A DNA stretch of 27,425 nt from JBCDCE01 sp039182515. Its GTDB lineage: Bacteria > Pseudomonadota > Alphaproteobacteria > Rhodobacterales > Rhodobacteraceae. Positions 1 to 7,947 of this stretch are shown piece by piece. Every line of letters begins with the position of its first letter. The first letter of the stretch is position 1. The notes beneath the pieces were generated by a model. The model was not told the origin of the DNA and made no database searches. It saw only the letters and a list, made by a program, of their open reading frames with translations. Location: assembly GCA_039182515.1 (NCBI GenBank), contig JBCDCE010000056.1:1-27425 (forward strand), in the 5' to 3' direction. Made by a program: the position numbers and the translations under genes.

Positions 1-180
1 AGAAATGAGGCCTGTAAGAGCCGACGCCTGCGCTAACCTCTGTTTTGTCCGTTAATTCAGCGATCTTAGAGGTGGGTGTCTAAGATCAAAGTGCGTCATG
101 CCCTTTTCTTTGGCATTAAATACTCAATTGCGCTTCACTCCAGATTAGCGCAGGCGTCGGCTCTTACATGCCTCATTTCT
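1..180. repeat. Large inverted repeat (36-base arms) with nested hairpin
   Basis: Bases 1-36 and 145-180 are reverse complements of each other with a single mismatch (at base 169), separated by 108 bases. Inside the spacer a second, perfect inverted repeat lies at 62-70 and 79-87 (GATCTTAGA / TCTAAGATC, 8-base loop). The right arm overlaps the last eight bases of the LuxR-type regulator gene, including its stop codon. The left arm begins at the first base of the window, so the true repeat may be longer. No convincing coding sequence lies in 1-172. The layout would suit a small non-autonomous mobile element (MITE-like), a duplicated and inverted gene end, or a long cruciform/bidirectional stem-loop; the sequence alone does not decide. 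Confidence 0.85.
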
Positions 181-820
181 CGGGATCATCTTGCTCCAAG
201 GCAAGTCGGGACGAGTAGAAAAACGCGATCGCCTGAGCGCGATTTTTTACCGAGAGTTTGTCGTAAAGGTTGGAAAGGTGGAATTTCACTGTGTTTGTCG
301 AGATCGATAGCTCCTTTGCGATCTCTCTGTTGGTCAAGCCTTTCGACAAAGCCTCAAGCGTTGCCCGCTCTTTGCGCGACAGCTGGTGGATTGGATCCGA
401 TTGTAGCTCGCGCACGTCCAGAAAAGGGAACACCATCTTGCCGGCGGCGACGTCGACACAGGTCTCCAAAAGGGTTTCAGCTGCTGAGGCGCGTGACGCA
501 AAGGCCGCGGCTCCTGCTGTCATGGCAAGGCGGGGCAGGTCGCCAGTGTCATCAGCGTAAACAACGATACGGGGCGCATTGGCTTGGTCGCGCAAAACCT
601 CGATCAATTTGGCACCGCCCAAAGCAGGCAATGTCCAATTGATAATGCCGATTTGTACAGGCACGCGCATCACAGTGCCCAAAAAACCCTCGGCAGTTGC
701 AGAGGTTGCCACCAAAGAGAATCGAGGATCTCGGTCAATCACCTCTGAAAGAGCTGACAAAACCAGAGGATTGCTGTCTGCGAGCATTACGTTAATTGGG
801 TCAGAATTTTGGTTAAGCAT
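173..820 (-). CDS. LuxR/NarL-family regulator with degenerate receiver domain
   Basis: A two-domain transcription regulator of about 215 residues. The N-terminal part (about residues 8-125) has the fold pattern of a response-regulator receiver. The C-terminal part (about 148-203) is a clear LuxR-type helix-turn-helix (LSRKERATLEALSKGLTNRE onward, with NTVKFHLSNLYDKL as recognition helix). Key receiver residues are changed: the phosphoacceptor position in IINWTLP is Asn (residue 61 from this start) rather than Asp, the acidic pair is reduced to ADS, and the usual Lys near AFASRA is absent. It is therefore probably not controlled by phosphotransfer. I chose the ATG at 820 because AAGG lies 9-10 bases upstream; the in-frame ATG at 856 has no visible ribosome site but would also fit. 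It is divergent from the serine-cycle operon and is inferred to regulate it. Confidence 0.88.
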   Translation of the reverse strand: MLNQNSDPINVMLADSNPLVLSALSEVIDRDPRFSLVATSATAEGFLGTVMRVPVQIGIINWTLPALGGAKLIEVLRDQANAPRIVVYADDTGDLPRLAMTAGAAAFASRASAAETLLETCVDVAAGKMVFPFLDVRELQSDPIHQLSRKERATLEALSKGLTNREIAKELSISTNTVKFHLSNLYDKLSVKNRAQAIAFFYSSRLALEQDDPEK

Positions 821-856
821 CTGATTTGCCTTAGTTATTCGCGATTTACTACCCAT

Positions 857-1035
857 TTAGGTATAAAATTTTTCGGTATACTGCGGTATTTTTAGACTTA
901 TGAGTGGGTTTTTTCCCACCCAAATAGATACCCGAAAGCAGGAGTAAGGACCATTGTCGGATTTGTCCATGGAATTATCTTAGTCTCAGACGTTGGAAAA
1001 CGACATCAAATTGCTTTGCCTATACCGGAGGTCCC
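857..1035. promoter_or_regulatory. Divergent promoter/operator region of the regulator and serine-cycle operon
   Basis: This stretch between the regulator and the first aminotransferase gene holds three copies of GGTAT at 860-864, 875-879 and 885-889, and a short inverted repeat GTGGG-TTTTTT-CCCAC at 904-919. A further TATACC lies at 1021-1026 just before the ribosome site GGAGG (1027-1031). Repeated short motifs between divergent genes are what one expects of an operator for the adjacent LuxR-type protein, but no match to a known site is claimed and I could not place -35/-10 boxes with confidence. Confidence 0.4.
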
Positions 1036-2274
1036 ATGACACTGTTCGCACAACTCGAAATTCCTGAAACCATCGCAGCAGGCCCTGGTCCAGGCAACAC
1101 CGACGCGCGCGTTCTTGCTCGCTTTGCAGGTGCCGGCCTAGCCGATCACATGCACCCAGATGTTCTGCGCGGGATGGTAGAGTGTAAGCATATGCTGCGC
1201 GATGTCATGGGCACAAAAAACACTTATACATTCGGCGTGGCGGGCACAGGCTGGTCTGGCCTGGACATGATGTTCAGCGCTGTGATGCCCGGCGATAGCG
1301 TGGTGATGTTCGTTAATGGTACATTCTCAGGCATCGACGGCTTGACCGTACGCATGAAAGCGGCCACCGCCGAAGAGCTTGCCGCCAACCCATCTGATCC
1401 TCAGCCAGCAAGCGTCACGATTGTGAATGTGCCGCATGGCCAATCTGTGACTGGCGAGATTGTCGAAAAGGCGCTGGCCGAACACAAGCCAAAGTGGGCG
1501 GCGATGGCCCATTGGGAAACGGGTTCTGGCCGCATCAACGATATTCAAGGCTTTTCGGACGCCTGCCAAGCGCATGGCGCCATGGGGCTCGTGGATGCAG
1601 TGTCGTCTCTAGGCGTCGAAGACTTCCGGATTGACGACTATCCAGGCGTACATGGCTGGGCGTCTTGCCCACAAAAGGGCATTTGTTGCCTACCGCTTAC
1701 CTATGCGCCCGTTTCTTTCACAGACGCCTACATCGACGTACTCAAAACAACCGGCACGCGCACTTTTGTGCACCATCCGATTTTTGAAGCGCGCCATTGG
1801 GGTGTCGTCGACGGCCAAGACGTCGAAAAAGGAACCTATCACCGCACGCATTCAGCCTATGCCGTGGCCGCGTTCCATGAAGCGCTCCGCATTACCTTGC
1901 AGCAGACTGTGACACAGCGCGCCAAAGACTATGCGTATCACGAAGCAGCTTTACGCTCTGCGCTCACAGAAATGGGCTGCGAAATCACCTCCAACATGAC
2001 CTCCTTGATCGTTTTGAATCTGCCCGCTGAAATGGCGGGTCGCGAGATGGAACTTGTACAACACTGCCGGGCGCAAAACTTTGGGATCTGGCCCACGCTG
2101 TCAGAACCCGTGCAGGTCCGCATCGGCATTCTTAATTTGCTGAACCAAACTGCAATCACGGATATTGCCACGCGCTTTGGCAAAGCCATGAAAGAGCTTG
2201 GCGCAAGTTTTGATGAAAGCCGCGTCGAAGCGGCCCTCGATGGCTACTACGGACACGCAGTCGCAGCAGAATAA
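1036..2274 (+). CDS. Class V PLP-dependent aminotransferase (alanine/serine-glyoxylate type)
   Basis: A 412-residue fold-type I aminotransferase of the class V group that includes alanine-glyoxylate and serine-glyoxylate aminotransferases. Visible landmarks are the N-terminal glycine-rich GPGPGNTD, the PLP-ring Asp in VDAVSSLG (residue 187) and the Schiff-base Lys in CPQKG (residue 214). It is clearly diverged from the second, canonical SgaA-like protein further along the window, which has GSQKGLMLPPG at the lysine site. Start ATG has GGAGG 4 bases upstream. It is the first gene of the operon with mtkA, mtkB, hprA and glyA, so transamination with glyoxylate as acceptor is likely, giving glycine for GlyA. 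The amino donor (serine, alanine, aspartate or another amino acid) cannot be told from sequence. Confidence 0.85.
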   Translation: MTLFAQLEIPETIAAGPGPGNTDARVLARFAGAGLADHMHPDVLRGMVECKHMLRDVMGTKNTYTFGVAGTGWSGLDMMFSAVMPGDSVVMFVNGTFSGIDGLTVRMKAATAEELAANPSDPQPASVTIVNVPHGQSVTGEIVEKALAEHKPKWAAMAHWETGSGRINDIQGFSDACQAHGAMGLVDAVSSLGVEDFRIDDYPGVHGWASCPQKGICCLPLTYAPVSFTDAYIDVLKTTGTRTFVHHPIFEARHWGVVDGQDVEKGTYHRTHSAYAVAAFHEALRITLQQTVTQRAKDYAYHEAALRSALTEMGCEITSNMTSLIVLNLPAEMAGREMELVQHCRAQNFGIWPTLSEPVQVRIGILNLLNQTAITDIATRFGKAMKELGASFDESRVEAALDGYYGHAVAAE

Positions 2275-2292
2275 GCTTTCACCATCGCTTCA

Positions 2293-2300
2293 GGGAGGAG
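2293..2300 (+). promoter_or_regulatory. Ribosome binding site deciding the mtkA start
   Basis: GGGAGGAG ends 5 bases before the ATG at 2306. It supports that start over in-frame upstream codons that would run into the preceding gene. Confidence 0.8.
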
Positions 2301-2305
2301 CCCAG

Positions 2306-3505
2306 ATGGATATCCATGAATACCAAGCCAAGGAAGTGCTTTCGAAATTCGGCGTTGCCGTACCTGAAGGCGCGTTGGCCTATAGCCCAGAACAAGCCGC
2401 TTATCGAGCGCGCGAAATGGGCGGCGAGCGTTGGGTTGTAAAAGCCCAGGTGCATGCAGGGGGGCGTGGCAAAGCAGGCGGCGTTAAGATTTGCAGCAGC
2501 GACACCGAGATCCAAGACGCCACCGAAAACATGTTTGGCCGCAAGCTCGTCACACACCAAACCGGGCCAGAAGGCAAAGGCATTTATCGTGTTTATGTTG
2601 AGGCCGCTGTGCCGATTGATCGCGAGATCTACCTTGGTTTTGTGTTGGACCGAACAACTCAGCGGGTGATGATTGTTGCCAGCGCAGAGGGCGGGATGGA
2701 GATCGAAGACATCTCTGCTGAAAAGCCAGATAGTATCGTGCGTGCAATTGTGGAGCCCGCTGTTGGTCTGCGCGAGTTTCAGTGCCGTCAGATGGCTTTC
2801 AGCTTGGGGATTGATGCGTCGCTCGTGCAGCAAATGGTTCGCACGCTTCAGGGTTGCTACCGCGCCTTCACCGAGTTCGACGCCACCATGGTTGAGATCA
2901 ACCCACTTGTGATCACTTCCGATAGCCGCGTGATCGCGCTCGATGCCAAAATGACCTTTGATGACAATGCGCTCTTCCGTCATCCACAGATCAGCGAGCT
3001 GCGCGACAAGTCCCAAGAAGACCCCCGCGAAAGTCGCGCAGCAGACCGCGGGCTGAACTACGTCGGGCTAGAAGGCAACATCGGCTGCATCGTGAACGGC
3101 GCTGGCCTCGCAATGGCCACAATGGACACGATCAAGCTTGCAGGTGGGGAGCCAGCGAATTTCCTAGACATCGGCGGCGGTGCAACGCCTGAACGGGTCG
3201 CAAAGGCCTTCCGTTTGGTGCTGTCGGATAAGAATGTGGAAGCCATTTTGGTCAACATCTTTGCAGGCATCAACCGCTGCGACTGGGTCGCGGAGGGTGT
3301 GGTGCAAGCCCTCCGAGAAGTTGAGGTCGACCTTCCCGTAATTGTCCGTCTCGCAGGCACAAACGTGGAAGCGGGCCAGAAGATCTTGGCTCAATCCGGT
3401 CTCCCAATAATCCGTGCAACGACACTTAATGAGGCCGCAGAACGCGCCGTAGGCGCATGGAGAAACGACCTCTCACAGGGCGTTAAAATGAGGGCTGTAT
3501 CATGA
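2306..3505 (+). CDS. mtkA: Malate-CoA ligase (malate thiokinase) beta subunit
   Basis: A 399-residue ATP-grasp protein of the succinyl-CoA synthetase beta family, starting MDIHEYQAKEVLSKFGV. Visible features are the ATP-grasp region VVKAQVHAGGRGKAGGVK (about 45-62), the metal-binding MVEINPL region (about 196-202) and the C-terminal ligase half with GGGATPE and VNIFAGINRCDW. Family alone would allow succinyl-CoA synthetase (SucC). The assignment to malate comes from context: an ATGA overlap with mtkB and cotranscription with hprA, glyA and an aminotransferase, as in serine-cycle operons, with no other TCA-cycle gene nearby. It would form an alpha/beta complex with MtkB, converting malate, ATP and CoA to malyl-CoA in the cytoplasm. 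Confidence 0.88.
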   Translation: MDIHEYQAKEVLSKFGVAVPEGALAYSPEQAAYRAREMGGERWVVKAQVHAGGRGKAGGVKICSSDTEIQDATENMFGRKLVTHQTGPEGKGIYRVYVEAAVPIDREIYLGFVLDRTTQRVMIVASAEGGMEIEDISAEKPDSIVRAIVEPAVGLREFQCRQMAFSLGIDASLVQQMVRTLQGCYRAFTEFDATMVEINPLVITSDSRVIALDAKMTFDDNALFRHPQISELRDKSQEDPRESRAADRGLNYVGLEGNIGCIVNGAGLAMATMDTIKLAGGEPANFLDIGGGATPERVAKAFRLVLSDKNVEAILVNIFAGINRCDWVAEGVVQALREVEVDLPVIVRLAGTNVEAGQKILAQSGLPIIRATTLNEAAERAVGAWRNDLSQGVKMRAVS

Positions 3506-4389
3506 GCATTCTACTCGACCGCGACACAAAAGTGATTGTGCAAGGCATAACGGGCAAAATGGCCCGCTTTCACACCAAAGACATGCTGGACTACGGCACA
3601 AAAGTTGTTGGTGGCGTTGTGCCTGGCAAAGGCGGAGAAACAGTCGAAGGCGTGCCTGTGTTCAACACTGTAGAAGAGGCCGTGGCGCAAACTGGCGCGG
3701 AGGCGTCCTTGGTGTTTGTGCCGCCACCCTTTGCCGCTGACAGCATCATGGAAGCGGCTGACGCGGGCATCCAATACTGTGTCTGCATCACCGACGGGAT
3801 CCCAGCGCAGGATATGATCCGCGTTAAGCGCTACATGTACCGCTATGCCAAAGATCGGCGTATGGTTCTGACCGGGCCAAACTGCGCGGGCACCATCAGT
3901 CCAGGCAAGGCGCTTTTGGGCATCATGCCAGGCCATATCTATTTGCCTGGGCACGTGGGCATCGTTGGGCGCTCGGGAACATTGGGATATGAAGCCGCGG
4001 CTCAACTCAAAGAGCGTGGGATCGGTGTTTCTACCTCTGTTGGCATTGGCGGTGATCCGATCAACGGTTCATCTTTCAAGGATATCCTGCAGCGCTTTGA
4101 AGAAGACGAAGACACCCATGTGATCGCCATGATTGGCGAAATTGGTGGCCCACAAGAGGCTGAAGCCGCTGAATACATCCGCGATCACATCACCAAACCC
4201 GTTGTTGCTTATGTGGCGGGCCTCACCGCGCCCAAAGGGCGGACGATGGGCCATGCTGGGGCGATCATTTCGGCCTTCGGAGAAAGCGCTTCTGAAAAGG
4301 TTGAGATCTTGTCCGCTGCTGGTGTGACGGTTGCAGAAAACCCAGCCGTGATCGGCGAAACAATCGCATCTGTGATGGAGGCAGCCTGA
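3502..4389 (+). CDS. mtkB: Malate-CoA ligase (malate thiokinase) alpha subunit
   Basis: A 295-residue protein of the succinyl-CoA synthetase alpha family. The N-terminal CoA-binding Rossmann domain contains VIVQGITGKMARFH. The active-site histidine, which is transiently phosphorylated in this family, is His251 in MGHAGAI. Other family segments are LTGPNCAGTISPGK and GIGGDPINGSSF. Its start overlaps the mtkA stop (ATGA, 3502-3505) and its own stop overlaps the hprA start (TGATG, 4387-4391), so the three are probably translationally coupled. With MtkA it makes malyl-CoA, which malyl-CoA lyase (not in this window) would split to acetyl-CoA and glyoxylate. As with MtkA, SucD is the alternative and context decides. 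Confidence 0.88.
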   Translation: MSILLDRDTKVIVQGITGKMARFHTKDMLDYGTKVVGGVVPGKGGETVEGVPVFNTVEEAVAQTGAEASLVFVPPPFAADSIMEAADAGIQYCVCITDGIPAQDMIRVKRYMYRYAKDRRMVLTGPNCAGTISPGKALLGIMPGHIYLPGHVGIVGRSGTLGYEAAAQLKERGIGVSTSVGIGGDPINGSSFKDILQRFEEDEDTHVIAMIGEIGGPQEAEAAEYIRDHITKPVVAYVAGLTAPKGRTMGHAGAIISAFGESASEKVEILSAAGVTVAENPAVIGETIASVMEAA

Positions 4390-5360
4390 TGGTCAAACCA
4401 AGTGTACTCGTCACCCGGAAATGGCCTGCAGCGGTCGAGGCCCAATTGGCCGACACCTATGACGTTGCTTTCAACCGCAGCGATAAGCCTCTTACATCTG
4501 AGGAGTTTCGCGAAGCGATTACAAAGTTCGACGCCGTCTTGCCAACCGTGACAGATAAGATTGGTCCAGAGGCTTTGGACACGCCCAAAGTGCAAACCAA
4601 GATTATGGCGAATTACGGGGTCGGCTTCACACACATCGACTTGGTCACTGCCAAAAGCCACGGCATGACGATCACCAACACGCCGGATGTTTTGTCCGAA
4701 TGTACAGCTGATTTGGCGATGACGCTGATGCTTATGGTGGCGCGGCGCGCCGGGGAAGGCGAGCGTGAAATTCGTGCTGGCGAATGGTCTGGCTGGCGTC
4801 CCACACATCTTGTTGGGACGAAGGTGTCTGGCAAGGTTCTGGGGATCGTTGGATTTGGTCGGATCGGTCAAGAAATGGCGCGCCGCGCGCATCATGGCTT
4901 TGGCATGCAGATCGTCGTGTTTAACCGCTCGAAGGTCGATCCTGAAATCCTTGCGCGCTACAATGCAACGCAGGTCGACACGCTCAATGACCTGATGCCA
5001 CTCTGTGACTTTGTCTCGCTGCATTGCCCCGGTGGGGCTGCGAACCGGCACATGATCTCCACGACCCAGCTCGATCTGATGAAGCCAGATGCATTCCTGA
5101 TCAACACAGCGCGCGGTGAGGTGGTCAACGAGCTGGCCTTGGCTCAGTCCTTGGTGTTTGAGACCATTGGCGGAGCCGCATTGGACGTCTTTGATGAAGA
5201 GCCACGGATCAATCCAACACTCGCCCAATGCGACAGTCTCGTGATGTTGCCCCATCTGGGCAGCGCAACACGCGAAGCGCGCGAAGCCATGGGCTTCCGT
5301 GTGCTCGACAATCTCGCGGACTTCTTTGAAGGCCGCAGCCCACGCGACCGCGTCGCGTAA
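4389..5360 (+). CDS. hprA: D-2-hydroxyacid dehydrogenase, hydroxypyruvate/glyoxylate reductase
   Basis: A 323-residue NAD(P)H-dependent D-isomer 2-hydroxyacid dehydrogenase. The nucleotide-binding motif is GIVGFGRIG (about residues 152-160). The catalytic set is visible as Arg242 in NTARGEVV, Glu in DEEP (about 270-271) and His289 in LPHLGSAT. The serine-cycle role is reduction of hydroxypyruvate to D-glycerate after serine transamination; the GyaR-like sequence could equally reduce glyoxylate to glycolate. It begins inside the mtkB stop codon, and glyA follows after 26 bases, which fixes it in the operon. Confidence 0.88.
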   Translation: MVKPSVLVTRKWPAAVEAQLADTYDVAFNRSDKPLTSEEFREAITKFDAVLPTVTDKIGPEALDTPKVQTKIMANYGVGFTHIDLVTAKSHGMTITNTPDVLSECTADLAMTLMLMVARRAGEGEREIRAGEWSGWRPTHLVGTKVSGKVLGIVGFGRIGQEMARRAHHGFGMQIVVFNRSKVDPEILARYNATQVDTLNDLMPLCDFVSLHCPGGAANRHMISTTQLDLMKPDAFLINTARGEVVNELALAQSLVFETIGGAALDVFDEEPRINPTLAQCDSLVMLPHLGSATREAREAMGFRVLDNLADFFEGRSPRDRVA

Positions 5361-5386
5361 CCAAAACCAATTTTCGGAGCCTTTCC

Positions 5387-6676
5387 ATGAACACTCAAAC
5401 CCGTGCCTCAGGGTTCTTCACCACCTCCCTGAGCTCCATTGATCCCGAAATTTCGGCAGCGATCACAGCTGAATTTGGTCGTCAAAGCGATGAAATCGAA
5501 CTCATCGCCTCGGAGAACATCGTTAGCAAAGCGGTGATGGAAGCCCAAGGCTCGGTGATGACCAACAAATACGCCGAAGGGTATTCTGGTCGGCGCTACT
5601 ATGGCGGATGCCAACACGTTGATGTTGCTGAAGATCTCGCAATCGCGCGCGCCTGCCAGCTCTTTGGGTGCGACTTTGCCAATGTGCAGCCAAACTCCGG
5701 AAGCCAGGCCAACCAAGGTGTGTTTCAGGCTCTCTTGCAACCAGGCGACACGATCCTCGGCATGAGTCTAGACGCCGGCGGTCACCTCACTCATGGGGCG
5801 GCGCCAAATCAATCTGGCAAGTGGTTCAATGCTATCCAATACGGAGTACGTCGCGACACGCTGGACGTGGATTACGACCAGGTTGAGGCCTTGGCTCTGG
5901 AGCATAAGCCCAAAATGATCATCGCAGGCGGGTCCGCCATTCCACGGGTTTTGGACTTTGCCAAATTCCGGGCTATTGCCGACAAAGTCGGCGCTTTCCT
6001 GTTGGCTGATGTTGCCCATTTCGCCGGTTTGATTGCGACCGGACATTATCCCTCGCCCTTTCCGCATGTAGATGTCGCCACGACCACAACGCATAAAACT
6101 CTCAGAGGCCCGCGTGGGGGCATGGTTCTCACAAATTCAGAAAACATCGCAAAGAAGGTCAATTCCGCGATTTTCCCTGGTATCCAAGGTGGGCCCTTGA
6201 TGCACGTGATCGCTGCGAAAGCCGTGGCCTTTAGGGAAGCTCTAACGCTTGAATTTGAGGTCTATCAGGACCAAGTAGTGCGCAACGCGCAAGCCTTGGC
6301 GGACCAGCTTATGAAGGGTGGTTTGGACATCGTGACAGGCGGGACCGACACACACCTTATGCTCGTTGATCTGCGCCCCAAAGGCGTGAAAGGCAACGCA
6401 GCCGAAAAGGCCTTGGGGCGCGCCAATATCACCTGCAACAAGAACGGTATTCCATTTGATACCGAAAAGCCGATGATCACCAGTGGTTTGCGCCTAGGCT
6501 CGCCAGCGGGGTCCACCCGTGGCTTTGCCGAACCAGAGTTCCGCATGATTGGCGATTGGATCATCCAAGTGATCGACGGTTTGTCCAAGCATGGGGAAGA
6601 GGGCAACGCGGAGGTCGAGACGCGTGTCAAAGCTGAGGTTAAAGCGCTTTGTCAGCGCTTCCCGATCTATTCCTAA
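5387..6676 (+). CDS. glyA: Serine hydroxymethyltransferase
   Basis: A 429-residue PLP enzyme, near the usual length, catalysing glycine + 5,10-methylene-tetrahydrofolate to serine. Diagnostic features are the N-terminal ELIASENIVS, YAEGYSGRRYYGG, the PLP-interacting Asp208 in DVAHFAGLI and the Schiff-base Lys237 in TTTTHKTLRGPRGG. It is the last gene of the operon and is followed by a rho-independent terminator. Its position next to hprA and mtkAB suggests a dedicated serine-cycle isozyme; many methylotrophs carry a separate housekeeping glyA, which would have to lie outside the window. Confidence 0.95.
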   Translation: MNTQTRASGFFTTSLSSIDPEISAAITAEFGRQSDEIELIASENIVSKAVMEAQGSVMTNKYAEGYSGRRYYGGCQHVDVAEDLAIARACQLFGCDFANVQPNSGSQANQGVFQALLQPGDTILGMSLDAGGHLTHGAAPNQSGKWFNAIQYGVRRDTLDVDYDQVEALALEHKPKMIIAGGSAIPRVLDFAKFRAIADKVGAFLLADVAHFAGLIATGHYPSPFPHVDVATTTTHKTLRGPRGGMVLTNSENIAKKVNSAIFPGIQGGPLMHVIAAKAVAFREALTLEFEVYQDQVVRNAQALADQLMKGGLDIVTGGTDTHLMLVDLRPKGVKGNAAEKALGRANITCNKNGIPFDTEKPMITSGLRLGSPAGSTRGFAEPEFRMIGDWIIQVIDGLSKHGEEGNAEVETRVKAEVKALCQRFPIYS

Positions 6677-6694
6677 ACTACACTTCTTGAGTAG

Positions 6695-6720
6695 AGCCGC
6701 CCCAGGGGGGCGGCTTTCTT
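6695..6720 (+). terminator. Rho-independent terminator after glyA
   Basis: A perfect 9-bp stem AGCCGCCCC / GGGGCGGCT with a 3-base AGG loop (6695-6715) is followed by TTTCTT. It begins 18 bases after the glyA stop. It also separates glyA from the convergent sgaA, whose stop codon starts at 6720. Confidence 0.88.
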
Positions 6721-7877
6721 CATTTTGCCAGATAAGCCATCGCGGCCTGTACGCCGCCAGCCTCGTGATCGACGCCTGCACGCATCAATCCCATCTCAAC
6801 TCCACAAAGCGTGCCCATGAGCATCAGATCGTTGAAGTCGCCTAAGTGACCGATCCGAAAGACCTTATCCGCCACTTTGTTGAGCCCGGTGCCGAGGGAC
6901 ATATCGAAGGTGTCTAGGATCTCAGCACGCAGAGCATCCGCCCCTTTGGCGTCTGGCATCAACACAGCTGTGAGGCTGTTTGAGCGCTCGCTGGGATTGC
7001 TGGCCAGGATTTCCAGCCCCCATGTCTCTACCGCAATTCGGGTTGCCTCAGCGTGCCGGGCATGACGGGCGAACACTGCCTCCATGCCTTCCTCATTAAG
7101 CATATCAAGCGCTTCGCGCAGCCCGTAAAGCAGGGTGGTTGCAGGCGTATAGGGAAAATAGCCTGACGCATTAGGCCCGATCATATCTCGCCAATCCCAA
7201 TAGGACCGCCGGTCGCCACCCTCTTTGGATACGGCCAAGGCCTTCGCGGAAATCGCGTTGAACGACAGCCCAGGCGGCAGCATGAGCCCCTTTTGTGAGC
7301 CCGCTACGACGACATCCACGCCCCATTCATCAGTGCGAAAATCAATGGAGCCGAGCGAGGAGATTGTATCGACCATCAAAAGAGCAGGGTGCCCAGCGGC
7401 ATCTATGGCCTGCCGAACGGCCGCAATATCCGACGTTATGCCTGTGGCTGTGTCGTTGTGAACCACACAAACCGCTTTGATTTTATGGCCAGTGTCGGCT
7501 TCGAGCTGGGCCCCAATCGCGTCCGCATTACAGCCCGTGCGCCAGTCGCCCTGCATGAATATTGGCTCAAAGCCAAGCTTGGCGGCCATGTTCTTCCACA
7601 GCGTCGCAAACTGGCCCGTTTCATACATCAACAGTTGATCGCCAGGGGCCAGAATATTTACCAAAGCCGCTTCCCAAGCTCCTGTGCCAGAGGCGGGAAA
7701 AATTACCACGTGGTTTTCGGTTTTGAACACCGGCTTCAGATCCGCCAAGACACTCTGGCCGAGCTCCGCAAAGGCGGGCCCCCGATGATCTATCACCGTA
7801 CTGTGCATCGCGCGCAAAATGCGATCAGGTGTATTTGTGGGCCCGGGGATCTGAAGAAAGTGACGTCCAGAGCGCAT
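6720..7877 (-). CDS. sgaA: Serine-glyoxylate aminotransferase
   Basis: A 385-residue class V PLP aminotransferase closely following the SgaA pattern: N-terminal PGPTNTPDRILRAM, FPASGTGAWEAAL, HNDTATGITSD, the Asp in LMVDTISSLGS (residue 170), the Schiff-base lysine in GSQKGLMLPPG (Lys196) and GKVFRIGHLGD-like KVFRIGHLGDFNDL near the C terminus. SgaA moves the amino group from serine to glyoxylate, giving hydroxypyruvate (substrate of HprA) and glycine (substrate of GlyA). The related BhcA enzymes use aspartate, and sequence inspection cannot exclude that. I prefer the ATG at 7877, with AAGG 8 bases upstream, over a TTG at 7913 that has no ribosome site. Convergent with the glyA operon and divergent from the FAD/Fe-S gene. 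Confidence 0.9.
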   Translation of the reverse strand: MRSGRHFLQIPGPTNTPDRILRAMHSTVIDHRGPAFAELGQSVLADLKPVFKTENHVVIFPASGTGAWEAALVNILAPGDQLLMYETGQFATLWKNMAAKLGFEPIFMQGDWRTGCNADAIGAQLEADTGHKIKAVCVVHNDTATGITSDIAAVRQAIDAAGHPALLMVDTISSLGSIDFRTDEWGVDVVVAGSQKGLMLPPGLSFNAISAKALAVSKEGGDRRSYWDWRDMIGPNASGYFPYTPATTLLYGLREALDMLNEEGMEAVFARHARHAEATRIAVETWGLEILASNPSERSNSLTAVLMPDAKGADALRAEILDTFDMSLGTGLNKVADKVFRIGHLGDFNDLMLMGTLCGVEMGLMRAGVDHEAGGVQAAMAYLAK

Positions 7878-7947
7878 GAAGATCGCCTTAAATGTTGTCT
7901 TTGCTTGGATCAAAGGAGAGGATGATTTGGGGGGACGTCAAGTCTAA

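Noticed and set aside
62..87. Nested hairpin as a rho-independent terminator for the regulator
   Set aside because: The stem is only moderately G+C-rich and neither strand has a T-tract after it.
76..642. Long plus-strand open frame across the inverted repeat and regulator
   Set aside because: It lies opposite the LuxR-type gene; the translation is low-complexity Arg/Ser-rich with no recognisable domain, and there is no ribosome site.
2279..3016. Minus-strand 245-codon open frame opposite mtkA
   Set aside because: Antisense shadow of a strongly conserved gene; no domain or ribosome site.
2306..4389. Succinyl-CoA synthetase SucCD of the TCA cycle
   Set aside because: Family similarity allows it, but cotranscription with hprA, glyA and a glyoxylate-type aminotransferase, and no mdh or sucAB nearby, favours malate-CoA ligase.
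4209..5255. Minus-strand 348-codon open frame opposite mtkB and hprA
   Set aside because: Crosses two well-supported genes in antisense and its translation has no family features.
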